A stretch of 64,000 nt of DNA. Origin: Psychroflexus lacisalsi. GTDB taxonomy: Bacteria > Bacteroidota > Bacteroidia > Flavobacteriales > Flavobacteriaceae. Of this stretch, positions 8,435-17,182 are shown one piece after another. The stretch covers positions 1 to 64,000 of the forward strand of contig NZ_JAIQYZ010000003.1 in NCBI RefSeq assembly GCF_020164495.1, in the 5' to 3' direction. The notes under the pieces are model-generated. The model did not search any database, had not been told where the DNA came from, and saw only the letters and a program-made list of their open reading frames with translations. The position numbers were made by a program, and so were the translations under genes. Positions within the stretch are counted from its first letter, which is position 1, and every line of letters begins with the position of its first letter.

Positions 8435-9987
8435 TTTTTATTATTTCTGATATTAAAAAAATTTACTTTTATCTTTTTTACCAAATTATCAATTGGGATT
8501 GTGATAAAATCTAAATTAACGAATCCTTGATCTGTTGTGGCTCTGTAGGTTAGATAAATACTTAGTGGAAGTAATACAAAAGTTGACAGCCAAGAACCCA
8601 AAAATGCAGATATACTTCCACCTTCAGCACTATTCCCAGCAAACAAACCAATAAAATGGTAAGTTAAAAACAAGATGATTGCAACTACCATTGGTAAACC
8701 TAAACCACCCTTTCTGATGATAGCTCCTAACGGAGCTCCAACAAAAAACAATATCACGCAGGCAAATGGTAAAGCATATTTGTCATGCATTGCCATTTCA
8801 ATTTTATTTAATAAAACGCTTTTCTGTTTTAGTTGATTCTTTTTTGAGCTTATTTGAGGTAGTATACTATTTACCGAGTTGGTAGCAACATTGAAAAGTT
8901 GAGTTCGTTGTCTATAATCATACTCCCAGAATAAGCTGTCAATTGATAAATTGGAATGCAACTCTATATATTTATTATTTTCAGAATCAGCTAGTTCACT
9001 TTCATTATTAGATTCTTTTTTCAAATCCTGATTTATTTTTCTTGAGTCCTTTTCAGAAGTATCTTTTTTAGCCATGTTTAAAGTTCGCAGCACTCCACTT
9101 CTTTGCTTTATTATTCTATCGTAACTTGATATTGTTTTATTAAAATCGTTTGAAAACGAATCTAATTGAATTTTAAGTTCACCCGTATTCAACATCTTGT
9201 AAGGATGCTTTAAACTTTCATCCTCCAGATCTACATCGTTAAATTCTGATAAATCCATATTTAATACATATTTATCAAACGCAGATTTCACAAAAGGAGA
9301 TTTCAATTTTTGTTGATAAGTTTTGGTGGGAACTTCATCATAATAATTACCATCGTAAAGAATAAGCGAAAGTACATTGGAATTTTCGCTGGACTCTAGC
9401 TCACCATAATCGGCTTTGATTACGGTATAGTTTCCTACTCTGCTTTCCGATTTTTTATGAATTATAACATCATCTAAATTTCGACCGTTGGGGCCACTTT
9501 TTTTACTCACCTTTATATTGATATTCCCCATATCGTTAAAAGCCCCTTCTACAATTGCCATTGAGGGTTTAACTTGAGCTATATTTTTACGCATATTGAG
9601 GACTTTTCCTTCAGCGAATGGTATGACGGTATCTGCAAAATAAAAGGTAACTGCACCAAGTATCAATATAAAAACTATAAGGCTTCGCATGGCTCTCTGT
9701 AGAGAAATCCCAGCAGACTTCATCGCAGCAAATTCATATTGCTCAGCGAAGCTCCCAAATGTCATAATCGACGACAATAGAATGGTTAACGGCAAAACCA
9801 TTGGGATGAGATTAGGAAGAAGAAAAAATAAAAACTTTGAAATGATCTCTAAATCAATATCCTTACCTGCAAACTCTTCTATAAACCTCCAAACCGATTG
9901 AAGTATAAAAATAAACATCAAAATTGTAAAAACTGAAATAAAGATTTTTACAAAGGAGGTTAGGATATAACGATCTAGAATTTTCAA
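8431..9987 (-). CDS. LptF/LptG family permease
   Basis: Inner-membrane subunit of the lipopolysaccharide export ABC transporter (YjgP/YjgQ family). Three N-terminal membrane segments (about residues 12-35, 52-75 and 98-120), a long periplasmic part, and three C-terminal segments starting at LPFACVILFFVGAPLGAII give the family topology. At 518 residues it is longer than the usual ~360. The extra length is a charged stretch around residues 270-350, rich in Lys, Asp, Asn and Ser, as seen in Bacteroidota members. The start codon is TTG at 9987: the family N-terminus MKILDRYI begins exactly there and no ATG precedes it. It is ten bases from the lolA-like gene and overlaps ribBA. Confidence 0.9.
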   Translation of the reverse strand: MKILDRYILTSFVKIFISVFTILMFIFILQSVWRFIEEFAGKDIDLEIISKFLFFLLPNLIPMVLPLTILLSSIMTFGSFAEQYEFAAMKSAGISLQRAMRSLIVFILILGAVTFYFADTVIPFAEGKVLNMRKNIAQVKPSMAIVEGAFNDMGNINIKVSKKSGPNGRNLDDVIIHKKSESRVGNYTVIKADYGELESSENSNVLSLILYDGNYYDEVPTKTYQQKLKSPFVKSAFDKYVLNMDLSEFNDVDLEDESLKHPYKMLNTGELKIQLDSFSNDFNKTISSYDRIIKQRSGVLRTLNMAKKDTSEKDSRKINQDLKKESNNESELADSENNKYIELHSNLSIDSLFWEYDYRQRTQLFNVATNSVNSILPQISSKKNQLKQKSVLLNKIEMAMHDKYALPFACVILFFVGAPLGAIIRKGGLGLPMVVAIILFLTYHFIGLFAGNSAEGGSISAFLGSWLSTFVLLPLSIYLTYRATTDQGFVNLDFITIPIDNLVKKIKVNFFNIRNNKK

Positions 9988-9997
9988 TACAAATAAA

Positions 9998-10651
9998 TTA
10001 GTCTAATTCATTAATATAATAATCTGCATATTTCGACTTTTGAAATTGAAAATGATTAGCAGATAATGGCTCGTTTGTTTTAAATTTTGTCACTCTGAAT
10101 TCTATTCTAGTATCGCTGGGTTGAACTTGGATTAAGTTGAAAATATGCTTGGTTTGTTTATCAATACCAAGTAATATTTTTTTCATTTCATTGTTAGAGT
10201 CCATAGGAATAAGTTCAACATATTGAATTTTTCTTCCTTTTACATCTTGCAGAACATCCATTTTAAAACGGTATCCCTCTTTGTAAAATGTAAGCATTTT
10301 GGAAGGGGTAATTTGTTCTGTATCTGTTTCATCATAAGAAGATATAGTGACTTCATCGTCTTCAGGAACAATGGTGTAAATTTTTTCACCATCAAATATC
10401 TGTGTAGTTCCCATCAGGTTCAATACATATTTTTCGCCCTTTATACTCACATCGCCACGAGTTTCTTGTTTCAGGTTCTGCTCAGTATTTTCTAGAGTGT
10501 AAGAAAAATCTATAACGAAATTATCGTAAGATTGGACTTTATCAAGCACATCTTTAACCAATGCTTTTGCTTCGTTATCATTTTGAGCATTTACAAAGTT
10601 GGAAGCAATAAAAAATAATGAAATAAAACTTAGAGTTTTTATCGTTTTCAT
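9998..10651 (-). CDS. LolA-like outer-membrane lipoprotein carrier
   Basis: A 217-residue periplasmic protein with a clear signal peptide (residues 1-23, ending NFVNAQ). The rest matches the LolA/LolB-type half-barrel pattern of Bacteroidota: an early helix, then alternating strands with SYTLENTEQNLKQETRGDVSIKG-like content, GTTQIFDGEKIYTIVPEDD and a C-terminal strand set ending in FKTNEPLSANHFQF. It would carry acylated lipoproteins from the inner to the outer membrane. Its place between ftsK and the lptF/G-type gene puts two envelope-transport functions side by side. The family call is good; direct evidence for the cargo is lacking. Confidence 0.83.
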   Translation of the reverse strand: MKTIKTLSFISLFFIASNFVNAQNDNEAKALVKDVLDKVQSYDNFVIDFSYTLENTEQNLKQETRGDVSIKGEKYVLNLMGTTQIFDGEKIYTIVPEDDEVTISSYDETDTEQITPSKMLTFYKEGYRFKMDVLQDVKGRKIQYVELIPMDSNNEMKKILLGIDKQTKHIFNLIQVQPSDTRIEFRVTKFKTNEPLSANHFQFQKSKYADYYINELD

Positions 10652-10661
10652 GGAGTTTGGA

Positions 10662-13073
10662 TTATAAATTTTGTTCGTTTTTTAGTAGTTCTTCGAGGGC
10701 TATAAAATCAGGAACTAAGACCTGTCTTGCTTTACTGCCTTCAAAAGGGCCAACAATACCAGCCGCTTCTAGTTGGTCTATTATTCTTCCAGCTCGATTG
10801 TAGCCTAGTTTCAATTTTCTTTGCAGAAGTGATGCAGAACCTTGCTGAGCAGTTATAATGACTTCGGCGGCATCTCTAAAAAGTTTGTCTCTGTCCTCGA
10901 TGTCATTATCAACACCTATGCCAGATTCCTCTCCAGAATACTCCGGTAGCAAGTGAGCATCTGCGTATGCTTTCTGTGAGCCGATAAAATCGGTTATTTT
11001 TTCAACTTCAGGTGTGTCTACAAAGGCACATTGTAATCTTATCAAATCATTACCCTGAGTAAATAACATATCACCTCTACCTATTAATTGATCTGCACCT
11101 CCAGCATCCAAAATTGTTCTAGAGTCGATTTTAGAGGTTACCCTAAAGGCCATTCTTGCTGGAAAATTGGCCTTAATCATTCCTGTAATCACATTGACAG
11201 AAGGTCGCTGTGTCGCAATAATTAAATGTATTCCAATTGCTCTAGCAAGCTGGGCAAGCCGAGCTATAGGCGTTTCCACTTCCTTACCTGCCGTCATAAT
11301 AAGATCTGCAAATTCATCAACCACTAAAACGATATATGGAAGAAATTTGTGTCCGTTTTCAGGATTTAGTTTTCTTGCCTTAAATTTTACATTATACTCT
11401 TTAATATTTCTAACCATTGCATCTTTCAATAAATCATAACGATTATCCATTTCGATGCAAAGTGAATTCAATGTATTTATGACTTTAGTATTGTCGGTAA
11501 TAATTGCCTCTTCAGTATCCGGTAGTTTTGCCAAATAATGTCTTTCGATTTTATTGAACAATGTCAGTTCTACCTTTTTAGGATCGACTAAAACAAATTT
11601 TACTTCGGCAGGGTGTTTTTGGTATAAAAGGGAAGTCAATATAACATTAAGACCAACAGATTTCCCTTGTCCAGTTGCTCCTGCCATAAGCAGGTGAGGC
11701 ATTTTAGCTAGATCAACGGTAAAGGTTTCATTGGATATTGTTTTACCCATTGCGATGGGAAGTTCCATTTCTGCATTCTGAAATTTATTGGAAGCGACAA
11801 CAGACCTCATCGGAACTATAGAAGGATTTTGATTAGGAACCTCGATTCCTATGGTACCTTTTCCAGGAATTGGAGCTATGATTCTTATTCCTAAGGCAGA
11901 CAGTGACAATGCAATATCATCCTCTAGATTTTTGATTTTAGAAATTCTTATACCTGCTTCTGGAACGATCTCATAAAGGGTCACTGTTGGACCGACAGTA
12001 GCTTTTATTTGTGCAATTTCTATCTTATAATTCTTGAGTGTATCAACAATTTTATTTTTGTTCTGTTCCAATTCTTTTTGATCGATGGTAATCCCGCGAC
12101 CAGAATTGTAGTCTTTTAATAACTCAATACTCGGAAACTGGTAGTTGGCCAATTCTAAAGTAGGATCAAATTCACCAAAATCCTCAACTAATTTTTTACT
12201 TAACTGATCTGATTCTTCCTCATCTTCAACAGTTTCCACTTCCATTTCTACATCATCCTCATCTTCAGACTTAATGACAATTTTTTCTTTTGCAACAGGT
12301 TTTTCTTTAGAAGATTTTTCACTGAAAGAATTTTCTAACTGAACATCATTATCTTGATGCTTAAGTTCTGTTGGTTCTAAATCACCTGAAGTAGCCACCT
12401 CGATTTCTTCCTTAATTTTAGTTTCTTCTGAATTTGTTTTACGTTCAAATTTCATCTCAGAAACTTCATCTTTGACATTCTGTTTATGATTTGAAAAAGA
12501 CTTAGACAAAGCGTCTGGAGTAATGTTTAGCCTTGATACTAGATAAATAATCAACATAAAAACGAGTACAAGGATTACACCTAATTTACCGACATAATCT
12601 TGCAGAAAATCATTTATTTCGTAGCCTACAACTCCACCCATTATAGGATTTGAAGCTGCGAAAAACCCTAGAGTCAAAGACAGCCATAAAACAATATATG
12701 ATCCCCAAAACCAAAGAGATCTTAGCTTAAATAGCTTTAAATTTAAAAATAAATAAATTCCCGTTATAAAAAGCATAGCCGGAAAGCTAATTACTGCAAT
12801 ACCAAAACCTTTATATATAAGTGCATGACTTATATAAGCTCCAAACTTGTTGAGCCAATTGTTAGCCTGTTCACTTCTATCCATAACATTACCCATCATG
12901 GATTGGTCTGCTTGCCAATTGAAAAAGTAAGAAAGGAATGAAATAAAAAGACCTATGGCAAAAAGCATTAAGAAACTGCCAAAAATTATTTTGGTACGCT
13001 TAGATGCTTTCAAATTGAAGCTCTTCTTTTCTTGCTTTGGTTTGGTGGTATTGCTTCGCTTAGTCTTGGCCAT
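10662..13073 (-). CDS. ftsK: DNA translocase FtsK/SpoIIIE
   Basis: Septum-located dsDNA pump of 803 residues that clears chromosome termini during division and directs XerCD recombination at dif. Four N-terminal membrane helices (about residues 28-190) are followed by an acidic Glu/Asp/Ser linker (about 200-300) and the RecA-like motor. Walker A is GATGQGKSVGLNV and Walker B is LVVDEFADL. The C-terminal winged-helix gamma domain (QGSASLLQRKLKLGYNRAG region) reads KOPS-like polarity sequences. It is ten bases upstream of the lolA-like gene and is probably the first gene of the lolA-lptF/G-ribBA operon. Confidence 0.96.
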   Translation of the reverse strand: MAKTKRSNTTKPKQEKKSFNLKASKRTKIIFGSFLMLFAIGLFISFLSYFFNWQADQSMMGNVMDRSEQANNWLNKFGAYISHALIYKGFGIAVISFPAMLFITGIYLFLNLKLFKLRSLWFWGSYIVLWLSLTLGFFAASNPIMGGVVGYEINDFLQDYVGKLGVILVLVFMLIIYLVSRLNITPDALSKSFSNHKQNVKDEVSEMKFERKTNSEETKIKEEIEVATSGDLEPTELKHQDNDVQLENSFSEKSSKEKPVAKEKIVIKSEDEDDVEMEVETVEDEEESDQLSKKLVEDFGEFDPTLELANYQFPSIELLKDYNSGRGITIDQKELEQNKNKIVDTLKNYKIEIAQIKATVGPTVTLYEIVPEAGIRISKIKNLEDDIALSLSALGIRIIAPIPGKGTIGIEVPNQNPSIVPMRSVVASNKFQNAEMELPIAMGKTISNETFTVDLAKMPHLLMAGATGQGKSVGLNVILTSLLYQKHPAEVKFVLVDPKKVELTLFNKIERHYLAKLPDTEEAIITDNTKVINTLNSLCIEMDNRYDLLKDAMVRNIKEYNVKFKARKLNPENGHKFLPYIVLVVDEFADLIMTAGKEVETPIARLAQLARAIGIHLIIATQRPSVNVITGMIKANFPARMAFRVTSKIDSRTILDAGGADQLIGRGDMLFTQGNDLIRLQCAFVDTPEVEKITDFIGSQKAYADAHLLPEYSGEESGIGVDNDIEDRDKLFRDAAEVIITAQQGSASLLQRKLKLGYNRAGRIIDQLEAAGIVGPFEGSKARQVLVPDFIALEELLKNEQNL

Positions 13074-13124
13074 ATAGATTGTAAAGTGCGAAACAAAAAT
13101 ACAAATATTAACCGCTTTAGCTAA

Positions 13125-13499
13125 TCAAATTATCGCAAGTAAATAGGGAATATAGATAATAAGTAGAACGACAAATGCAAAGATTCCGGCTACCATAACG
13201 GCTCCAGCTGCTATATCTTTAATTTTTCCAATTTTCTCATCATAATTAGGCTGAATATAATCTGCCAATTGCTCAACAGCAGAATTAATACCTTCTATAC
13301 TAAGTACTAAAGCCATTACACCAAGTTGAGCAAACCACTCTGAATCTGTAATTTTAAAATAAAATCCTGCAAGAATAAAAATGAATGAAAACAATAATTG
13401 AAATTTGAAACTATCTTCCTTAAGAAAAAGGTAAGTCAATCCCTTCCAAGCATAGTCTAAAGATTTTATACGTTCTTTTATTGTTTTGAGATTGAACAT
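13125..13499 (-). CDS. dgkA: Diacylglycerol kinase family membrane protein
   Basis: Small integral membrane kinase of the DgkA / undecaprenol kinase family that phosphorylates a lipid alcohol. The ATG at 13499 (124 residues) is preferred. An in-frame ATG at 13526 sits almost on the -7 box at 13530-13537, and family members begin with an amphipathic KxxxxRxKSxxYAxKGL segment like the one directly after this Met. Three membrane helices follow, and the conserved active-site segment LSIEGINSAVEQLADYI carries the catalytic Glu residues. The gene lies between the terminator of the thioredoxin/peroxiredoxin group and ftsK. In Gram-negative bacteria this family recycles diacylglycerol from envelope biogenesis. 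Confidence 0.88.
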   Translation of the reverse strand: MFNLKTIKERIKSLDYAWKGLTYLFLKEDSFKFQLLFSFIFILAGFYFKITDSEWFAQLGVMALVLSIEGINSAVEQLADYIQPNYDEKIGKIKDIAAGAVMVAGIFAFVVLLIIYIPYLLAII

Positions 13500-13529
13500 G
13501 GATGAAATTTCTTTTATTGATACCATTCT

Positions 13530-13537
13530 CAAAATTA
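13530..13537 (-). promoter_or_regulatory. -7 box TAATTTTG before the DAG kinase gene
   Basis: On the minus strand TAATTTTG fits TAnnTTTG. It follows the terminator at 13545-13576 and lies only three bases before the ATG at 13526. Transcription would therefore start inside any protein begun there, which supports the later ATG at 13499. Confidence 0.45.
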
Positions 13538-13544
13538 GTATAAA

Positions 13545-13576
13545 AAAAAAGAAACTGTTTTCACAGTTTCTTTTTT
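13545..13576. terminator. Terminator after the DUF6952-like gene
   Basis: A-run, GAAACTG, loop TTTTCA, CAGTTTC, T-run: a symmetric hairpin 22 bases downstream of the minus-strand stop at 13598. Confidence 0.85.
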
Positions 13577-13597
13577 AAATCGAAATAAAATATTTTG

Positions 13598-13846
13598 TTA
13601 TTTATCGATGGAGCCTAAGACTCTTTGAGCAAAAGTATTTGCAGCGTCTTTTTCTGACATGCCATCTTTCACCATTTTGTCCATTTCAATTGCTCCTGCA
13701 ATGTTGGTGATAAGCTCACCGACAACGTCCATTTCTTCATCTTTTACAGATCTATGTTCTGTAAAAGATTCTAGGACTTCGATAGTATGTTCAAGTTTCT
13801 GAACATCATTATTTTTCTGAAAATGCTTAATTACTGGTAACTTCAT
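13598..13846 (-). CDS. DUF6952-like small protein
   Basis: A soluble, mostly helical 82-residue protein. The N-terminus MKLPVIKHF and the segments ELITNIAGAIEMDKMVKDG and FAQRVLGSIDK match a small flavobacterial family (DUF6952) that is found next to thioredoxin genes. Its start lies 20 bases inside the end of the thioredoxin gene, so the two are translationally coupled. The pairing suggests a partner or modifier of that thioredoxin, but no function is known and there are no cysteines or catalytic motifs. The family assignment is from memory of conserved neighbours. Confidence 0.75.
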   Translation of the reverse strand: MKLPVIKHFQKNNDVQKLEHTIEVLESFTEHRSVKDEEMDVVGELITNIAGAIEMDKMVKDGMSEKDAANTFAQRVLGSIDK

Positions 13847-14141
13847 TTACTAATTCTTTTAGAGATTCAAACTTGTTGGTTTGAACTTGATTTTTAAATT
13901 CTCCATTTTTAAATGTAGCAAAAGTTGGAAGGTTATTCACATTAGCTAACTTTCTAGATTCAGGAAATTTTTCTGCATCTACCATTAGAAATGGAATTTC
14001 TTCATGTTCACTTGCTAATTTTTTAAATTTAGGCTTCATCAGTCTACAGTTTCCACACCATGTTGCGGAAAATTGAACAATTACTGTGTCGTTACTGTTG
14101 ACTGTTTCAGCTAAATTATCTTGATCTAATTCTTTAAACAT
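13827..14141 (-). CDS. Thioredoxin family protein (CGNC active site)
   Basis: A 104-residue cytoplasmic thioredoxin fold without a signal peptide. The redox motif is WCGNC (about residues 28-32), with Asn in place of the Pro of classical WCGPC; this raises the expected redox potential or changes partner choice. The cis-Pro segment NNLPTFATFKNGE is present. It is encoded directly downstream of a 2-Cys peroxiredoxin gene and overlaps the DUF6952-like gene, so the likely task is reducing that peroxiredoxin or other peroxide-stress targets. Confidence 0.88.
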   Translation of the reverse strand: MFKELDQDNLAETVNSNDTVIVQFSATWCGNCRLMKPKFKKLASEHEEIPFLMVDAEKFPESRKLANVNNLPTFATFKNGEFKNQVQTNKFESLKELVNEVTSN

Positions 14142-14184
14142 AAATTTTGTTTTTTAAATTAATTCAGTGACAAACTGAAATTCT

Positions 14185-14823
14185 TTAGTTTTTAGATAGG
14201 TAAGAAGAAACACCTTCTCTATCAGCTTTCATGCTTTCTTTACCTTCTTCCCAGTTTGCTGGACAAACTTCACCATGTTTTTGCACATGTGTATAAGCGT
14301 CTATCATTCTAATGAATTCATTTACATTTCTTCCAAGTGGCATATGGTTCACACTTTCTTGAAATACTGTTCCTTCTTCATCGATTAAATATGTTGCTCT
14401 GTAAGCTACATTATCACCATCTACTGTTAGATGCCCATCTTCGTCATCGTAGCGCTCATTTGTAACGTCTAAAATACCAAGTCTACTACTTAAGTTTCTG
14501 TTAGAATCTGCTAGGATTGGGTAAGTTACACCTTCAATTCCTCCATTGTCTTTAGAAGTATTCAACCATGCAAAATGTACTTCTGCAGTATCACAGGAAG
14601 CACCTATTACAATTGTATTTCTTTTTTCAAATTCTGGCAGAGCTTCTTGAAATGCATGTAATTCAGTTGGACATACGTATGTAAAGTCTTTTGGGTACCA
14701 GAATAAAACAACTTTTTTATTTTCTTTTTGTGCTTTTTCTAAAATATTAATTTGAAAAGTATCACCCATTTCATCCATGGCGTTTACTTTTAAATCTGGA
14801 AATTTCTTACCTACTATTGACAT
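14185..14823 (-). CDS. 2-Cys peroxiredoxin (AhpC/Prx1 type)
   Basis: A 212-residue thiol peroxidase that reduces hydrogen and organic peroxides. The peroxidatic Cys is in FTYVCPTELHAF (about residue 51), the supporting Arg follows in the usual region, and the resolving Cys is in HGEVCPANWEEG (about residue 182), giving a typical 2-Cys dimer. Length and motifs are standard for AhpC-like proteins in Bacteroidota. The gene is first in a short group with the CGNC thioredoxin and the DUF6952-like gene (43-base gap), which could supply its reductant. No ahpF is present here. Confidence 0.93.
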   Translation of the reverse strand: MSIVGKKFPDLKVNAMDEMGDTFQINILEKAQKENKKVVLFWYPKDFTYVCPTELHAFQEALPEFEKRNTIVIGASCDTAEVHFAWLNTSKDNGGIEGVTYPILADSNRNLSSRLGILDVTNERYDDEDGHLTVDGDNVAYRATYLIDEEGTVFQESVNHMPLGRNVNEFIRMIDAYTHVQKHGEVCPANWEEGKESMKADREGVSSYLSKN

Positions 14824-14933
14824 ATATAAGTTTTATTAATTAATAATTTCAAACGAAATTACAGATAAAGCTAAAATTGATAATACAAAATTTAACATCT
14901 ATTCTTATACTTAGATAAGTTCTATTTATAGTT

Positions 14934-16085
14934 CTACTCTCCTGCTACACTAGAAGCAAAAGCCATCTGCAAATCTCTCTTAAGATCTTGAGTATCTTCT
15001 ATGCCCACTGAAAACCTGACTAAGTTGGACTTGATGCCCTGAGATTCTCTCTCCTCTGGACTTAACAAAGAATGAGATGTTTTTTCTGGAGATAAAACCG
15101 TACTCTCTACCCCACCAAGACTTAATACATTTCTAATAAGATTCAAACCACTAAAAAATCTTGATATGTCACAATTATCACTTAAATCGAAAGAAAGCAT
15201 CCCACCAAAACCAGTCATTTGAGATTTTGCCAATTCATGTTGTAAATGAGATTTTAGGCCAGGATAATATACACGATCAACATAATCTGAAGCTTCAAGA
15301 TATTCAGCTAAATCTAAAGCATTATTAGATTGCTGCTTGACTCTCAAATTAAGAGTTTTCATGCTTCGCTCAAGCATCCAAACGGTTTGGTCTGCAAGAC
15401 TACCACCAAAGTTTTTTGCTTTAGAAAAGACTTTTTTCATGATGTCATGAGAAGAAGCAACTGCTCCAGCAGTAATGTCGCTATGCCCGCCAAGATATTT
15501 TGTGGCGCTGTGAATTACAATATCAACGCCATGATCGATTGGAATTTGATTTATAGGACTGGCAAATGTATTGTCTGCCATGGTTAAAACATTATTCTCT
15601 TTAGCAAATTTTGTGACTGAAGCTATATCTGTGATTTCCAATAAGGGATTAGAGGGAGTTTCAATGTAAATCAATTTTGTTTCTGGTTTCAGACTGGATT
15701 TTAGTTCGGTCCAGTTATTTACATCAACGAAATCATATTCAATTCCATACTGTTCACATTCTTCGATAATAAAATTACGGGTACCTCCATAAATTTGATT
15801 TTGAAGAATAACATGATCTCCAGATTTCAAAACACTCAACATAGCTGTTGTAATAGCAGCCATACCACTACCAAATATAAGCGCTGACTCTGCATGTTCT
15901 AATTCCGCAATTTTTTCAGAAAGCATCTTTTGATTGGGGCTATTGAAATATCTTGGATAAATAGAGGTGTCTAGACCATCGTATGCATAAGCCGTAGATA
16001 AATACATCGGAGAAACTGCTCCTTTATAAACTTCATCCACAACTTCTCCGCTGTGAACACATATTGTATTGATTCCTTTTTGCAT
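14934..16085 (-). CDS. Trans-sulfuration family PLP enzyme
   Basis: A 383-residue PLP enzyme of the cystathionine gamma-synthase / gamma-lyase / methionine gamma-lyase family. The PLP lysine is in HSATKYLGGHSD, cofactor contacts are in FGSGMAAITTA and MADNTFASP, and the C-terminus has the family's FSVGIEDTQDL. The usual YSRxxNPT segment reads YPRYFNSPNQ, so the exact reaction is uncertain: cystathionine synthesis, cystathionine cleavage or methionine gamma-lysis. The ATG at 16085 follows a purine-rich stretch; an in-frame TTG five codons earlier is less likely because it touches the -7 box at 16098-16105. It is divergent from the arginase-fold gene. Confidence 0.87.
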   Translation of the reverse strand: MQKGINTICVHSGEVVDEVYKGAVSPMYLSTAYAYDGLDTSIYPRYFNSPNQKMLSEKIAELEHAESALIFGSGMAAITTAMLSVLKSGDHVILQNQIYGGTRNFIIEECEQYGIEYDFVDVNNWTELKSSLKPETKLIYIETPSNPLLEITDIASVTKFAKENNVLTMADNTFASPINQIPIDHGVDIVIHSATKYLGGHSDITAGAVASSHDIMKKVFSKAKNFGGSLADQTVWMLERSMKTLNLRVKQQSNNALDLAEYLEASDYVDRVYYPGLKSHLQHELAKSQMTGFGGMLSFDLSDNCDISRFFSGLNLIRNVLSLGGVESTVLSPEKTSHSLLSPEERESQGIKSNLVRFSVGIEDTQDLKRDLQMAFASSVAGE

Positions 16086-16097
16086 TTCTTTTTTTCT

Positions 16098-16105
16098 CAA
16101 ATTTA
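16098..16105 (-). promoter_or_regulatory. -7 box TAAATTTG of the trans-sulfuration gene
   Basis: A perfect TAnnTTTG on the minus strand, 12 bases before the ATG at 16085. The nearest TTG is at 16118-16120, a spacing of 12, shorter than usual. Confidence 0.45.
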
Positions 16106-16195
16106 ATTTATTAAGACCAACTTACAGATTCTTGTAAGTATATTTTTTCGTGATAGAATTTTTCTATAATTTCAGAAACCGTAAATATTAATTCC

Positions 16196-17179
16196 ATGGA
16201 CAATTTTAAACTCAGTAATGCTTCGGATTTATCAAAATATTTGGAAATAAATGAGGACGGTGAAAAATTTGGTGAAGCTATTATTACTATCTCAGATCTC
16301 AATCAGCTTGAAAGCCTGGAATCTAAATATGTTATTTTTGGAATTCCTACAATACTTCATACTAAGTCAAGTTTTAAAGTCAATTCTGGAAATTTTGAAA
16401 GTTTGCTAAAAAAACTACTGAACACCCAAAACAATCAATTCAATAAGGCTAATGAAGTTATTGTTTTGGGAGAAATTGATATGGAACCTCTTCAAATTGA
16501 TCTGAATAAACAAAAACAAAGTTTTGAATCAAATACAGAAGAAATCAACAAAATTCATGAGAAAGTAGATAATATAATTTATGAATTGGCAACCGTAATT
16601 TTTGATTCTGGTAAAGTTCCAATCATGTTGGGAGGTCATATAAATAATTCTCTAAGCATTGGAAAAGCCATAAAATCTTCAACAAAAAAATCGATTAATT
16701 TATTTGACCTGTCTCCAAATATGAATTTTGATTTTTCTACAAAACAAGAAACATTAGTCTCTGTTAATTACTTTGACAAGGACCTCATTGGAAAATATTA
16801 TGCATTTGGTCTGCATAAAAACAATATTGCTCAAAAGAACTTTAATGTTATATCTGCTTCAACACAAATCGATTTTAAGTTTTATGAAGATTGCTTGCAT
16901 CTTACTACTCTAGACAAATGTGTAAAATTCAAAAACTCCATTGATTTTTTGAACGGTAAATTAGGGTTTAGACTAGATCTCAAATCTATTCAGGGACTTT
17001 CTGCCAACTGCGAGCCGTCTTCAGGATTTAGCTTAAGAGACATTAGAACATTTATGAAAATAGTAAGAAAGGAGAAAATTGAATTTTTACATATCTGTGG
17101 TTTTGAAACCTGTAAAGAAGAAATTACCAGCATGATGTTAAGCTATTTAATATCAGATTTTATAAGGCATGACGACTAA
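16196..17179 (+). CDS. Degenerate arginase-fold (ureohydrolase-like) protein
   Basis: A 327-residue protein resembling the flavobacterial 'formimidoylglutamase' branch of the arginase family. The landmarks align but the metal ligands do not. GGDHS is GGHIN (residues 146-150). The DAHxD strand is LFDLSPNMNFD (169-179), keeping one or two Asp but no His. SxDxDxxDP is FRLDLKSIQ (258-266), losing the first Asp. Binding of a dimanganese cluster is therefore unlikely and the protein is probably non-catalytic or has another role. It ends three bases from the convergent porQ stop and is divergent from the trans-sulfuration gene. Fold assignment is fair; function is unknown. Confidence 0.65.
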   Translation: MDNFKLSNASDLSKYLEINEDGEKFGEAIITISDLNQLESLESKYVIFGIPTILHTKSSFKVNSGNFESLLKKLLNTQNNQFNKANEVIVLGEIDMEPLQIDLNKQKQSFESNTEEINKIHEKVDNIIYELATVIFDSGKVPIMLGGHINNSLSIGKAIKSSTKKSINLFDLSPNMNFDFSTKQETLVSVNYFDKDLIGKYYAFGLHKNNIAQKNFNVISASTQIDFKFYEDCLHLTTLDKCVKFKNSIDFLNGKLGFRLDLKSIQGLSANCEPSSGFSLRDIRTFMKIVRKEKIEFLHICGFETCKEEITSMMLSYLISDFIRHDD

Positions 17180-17182
17180 CTC

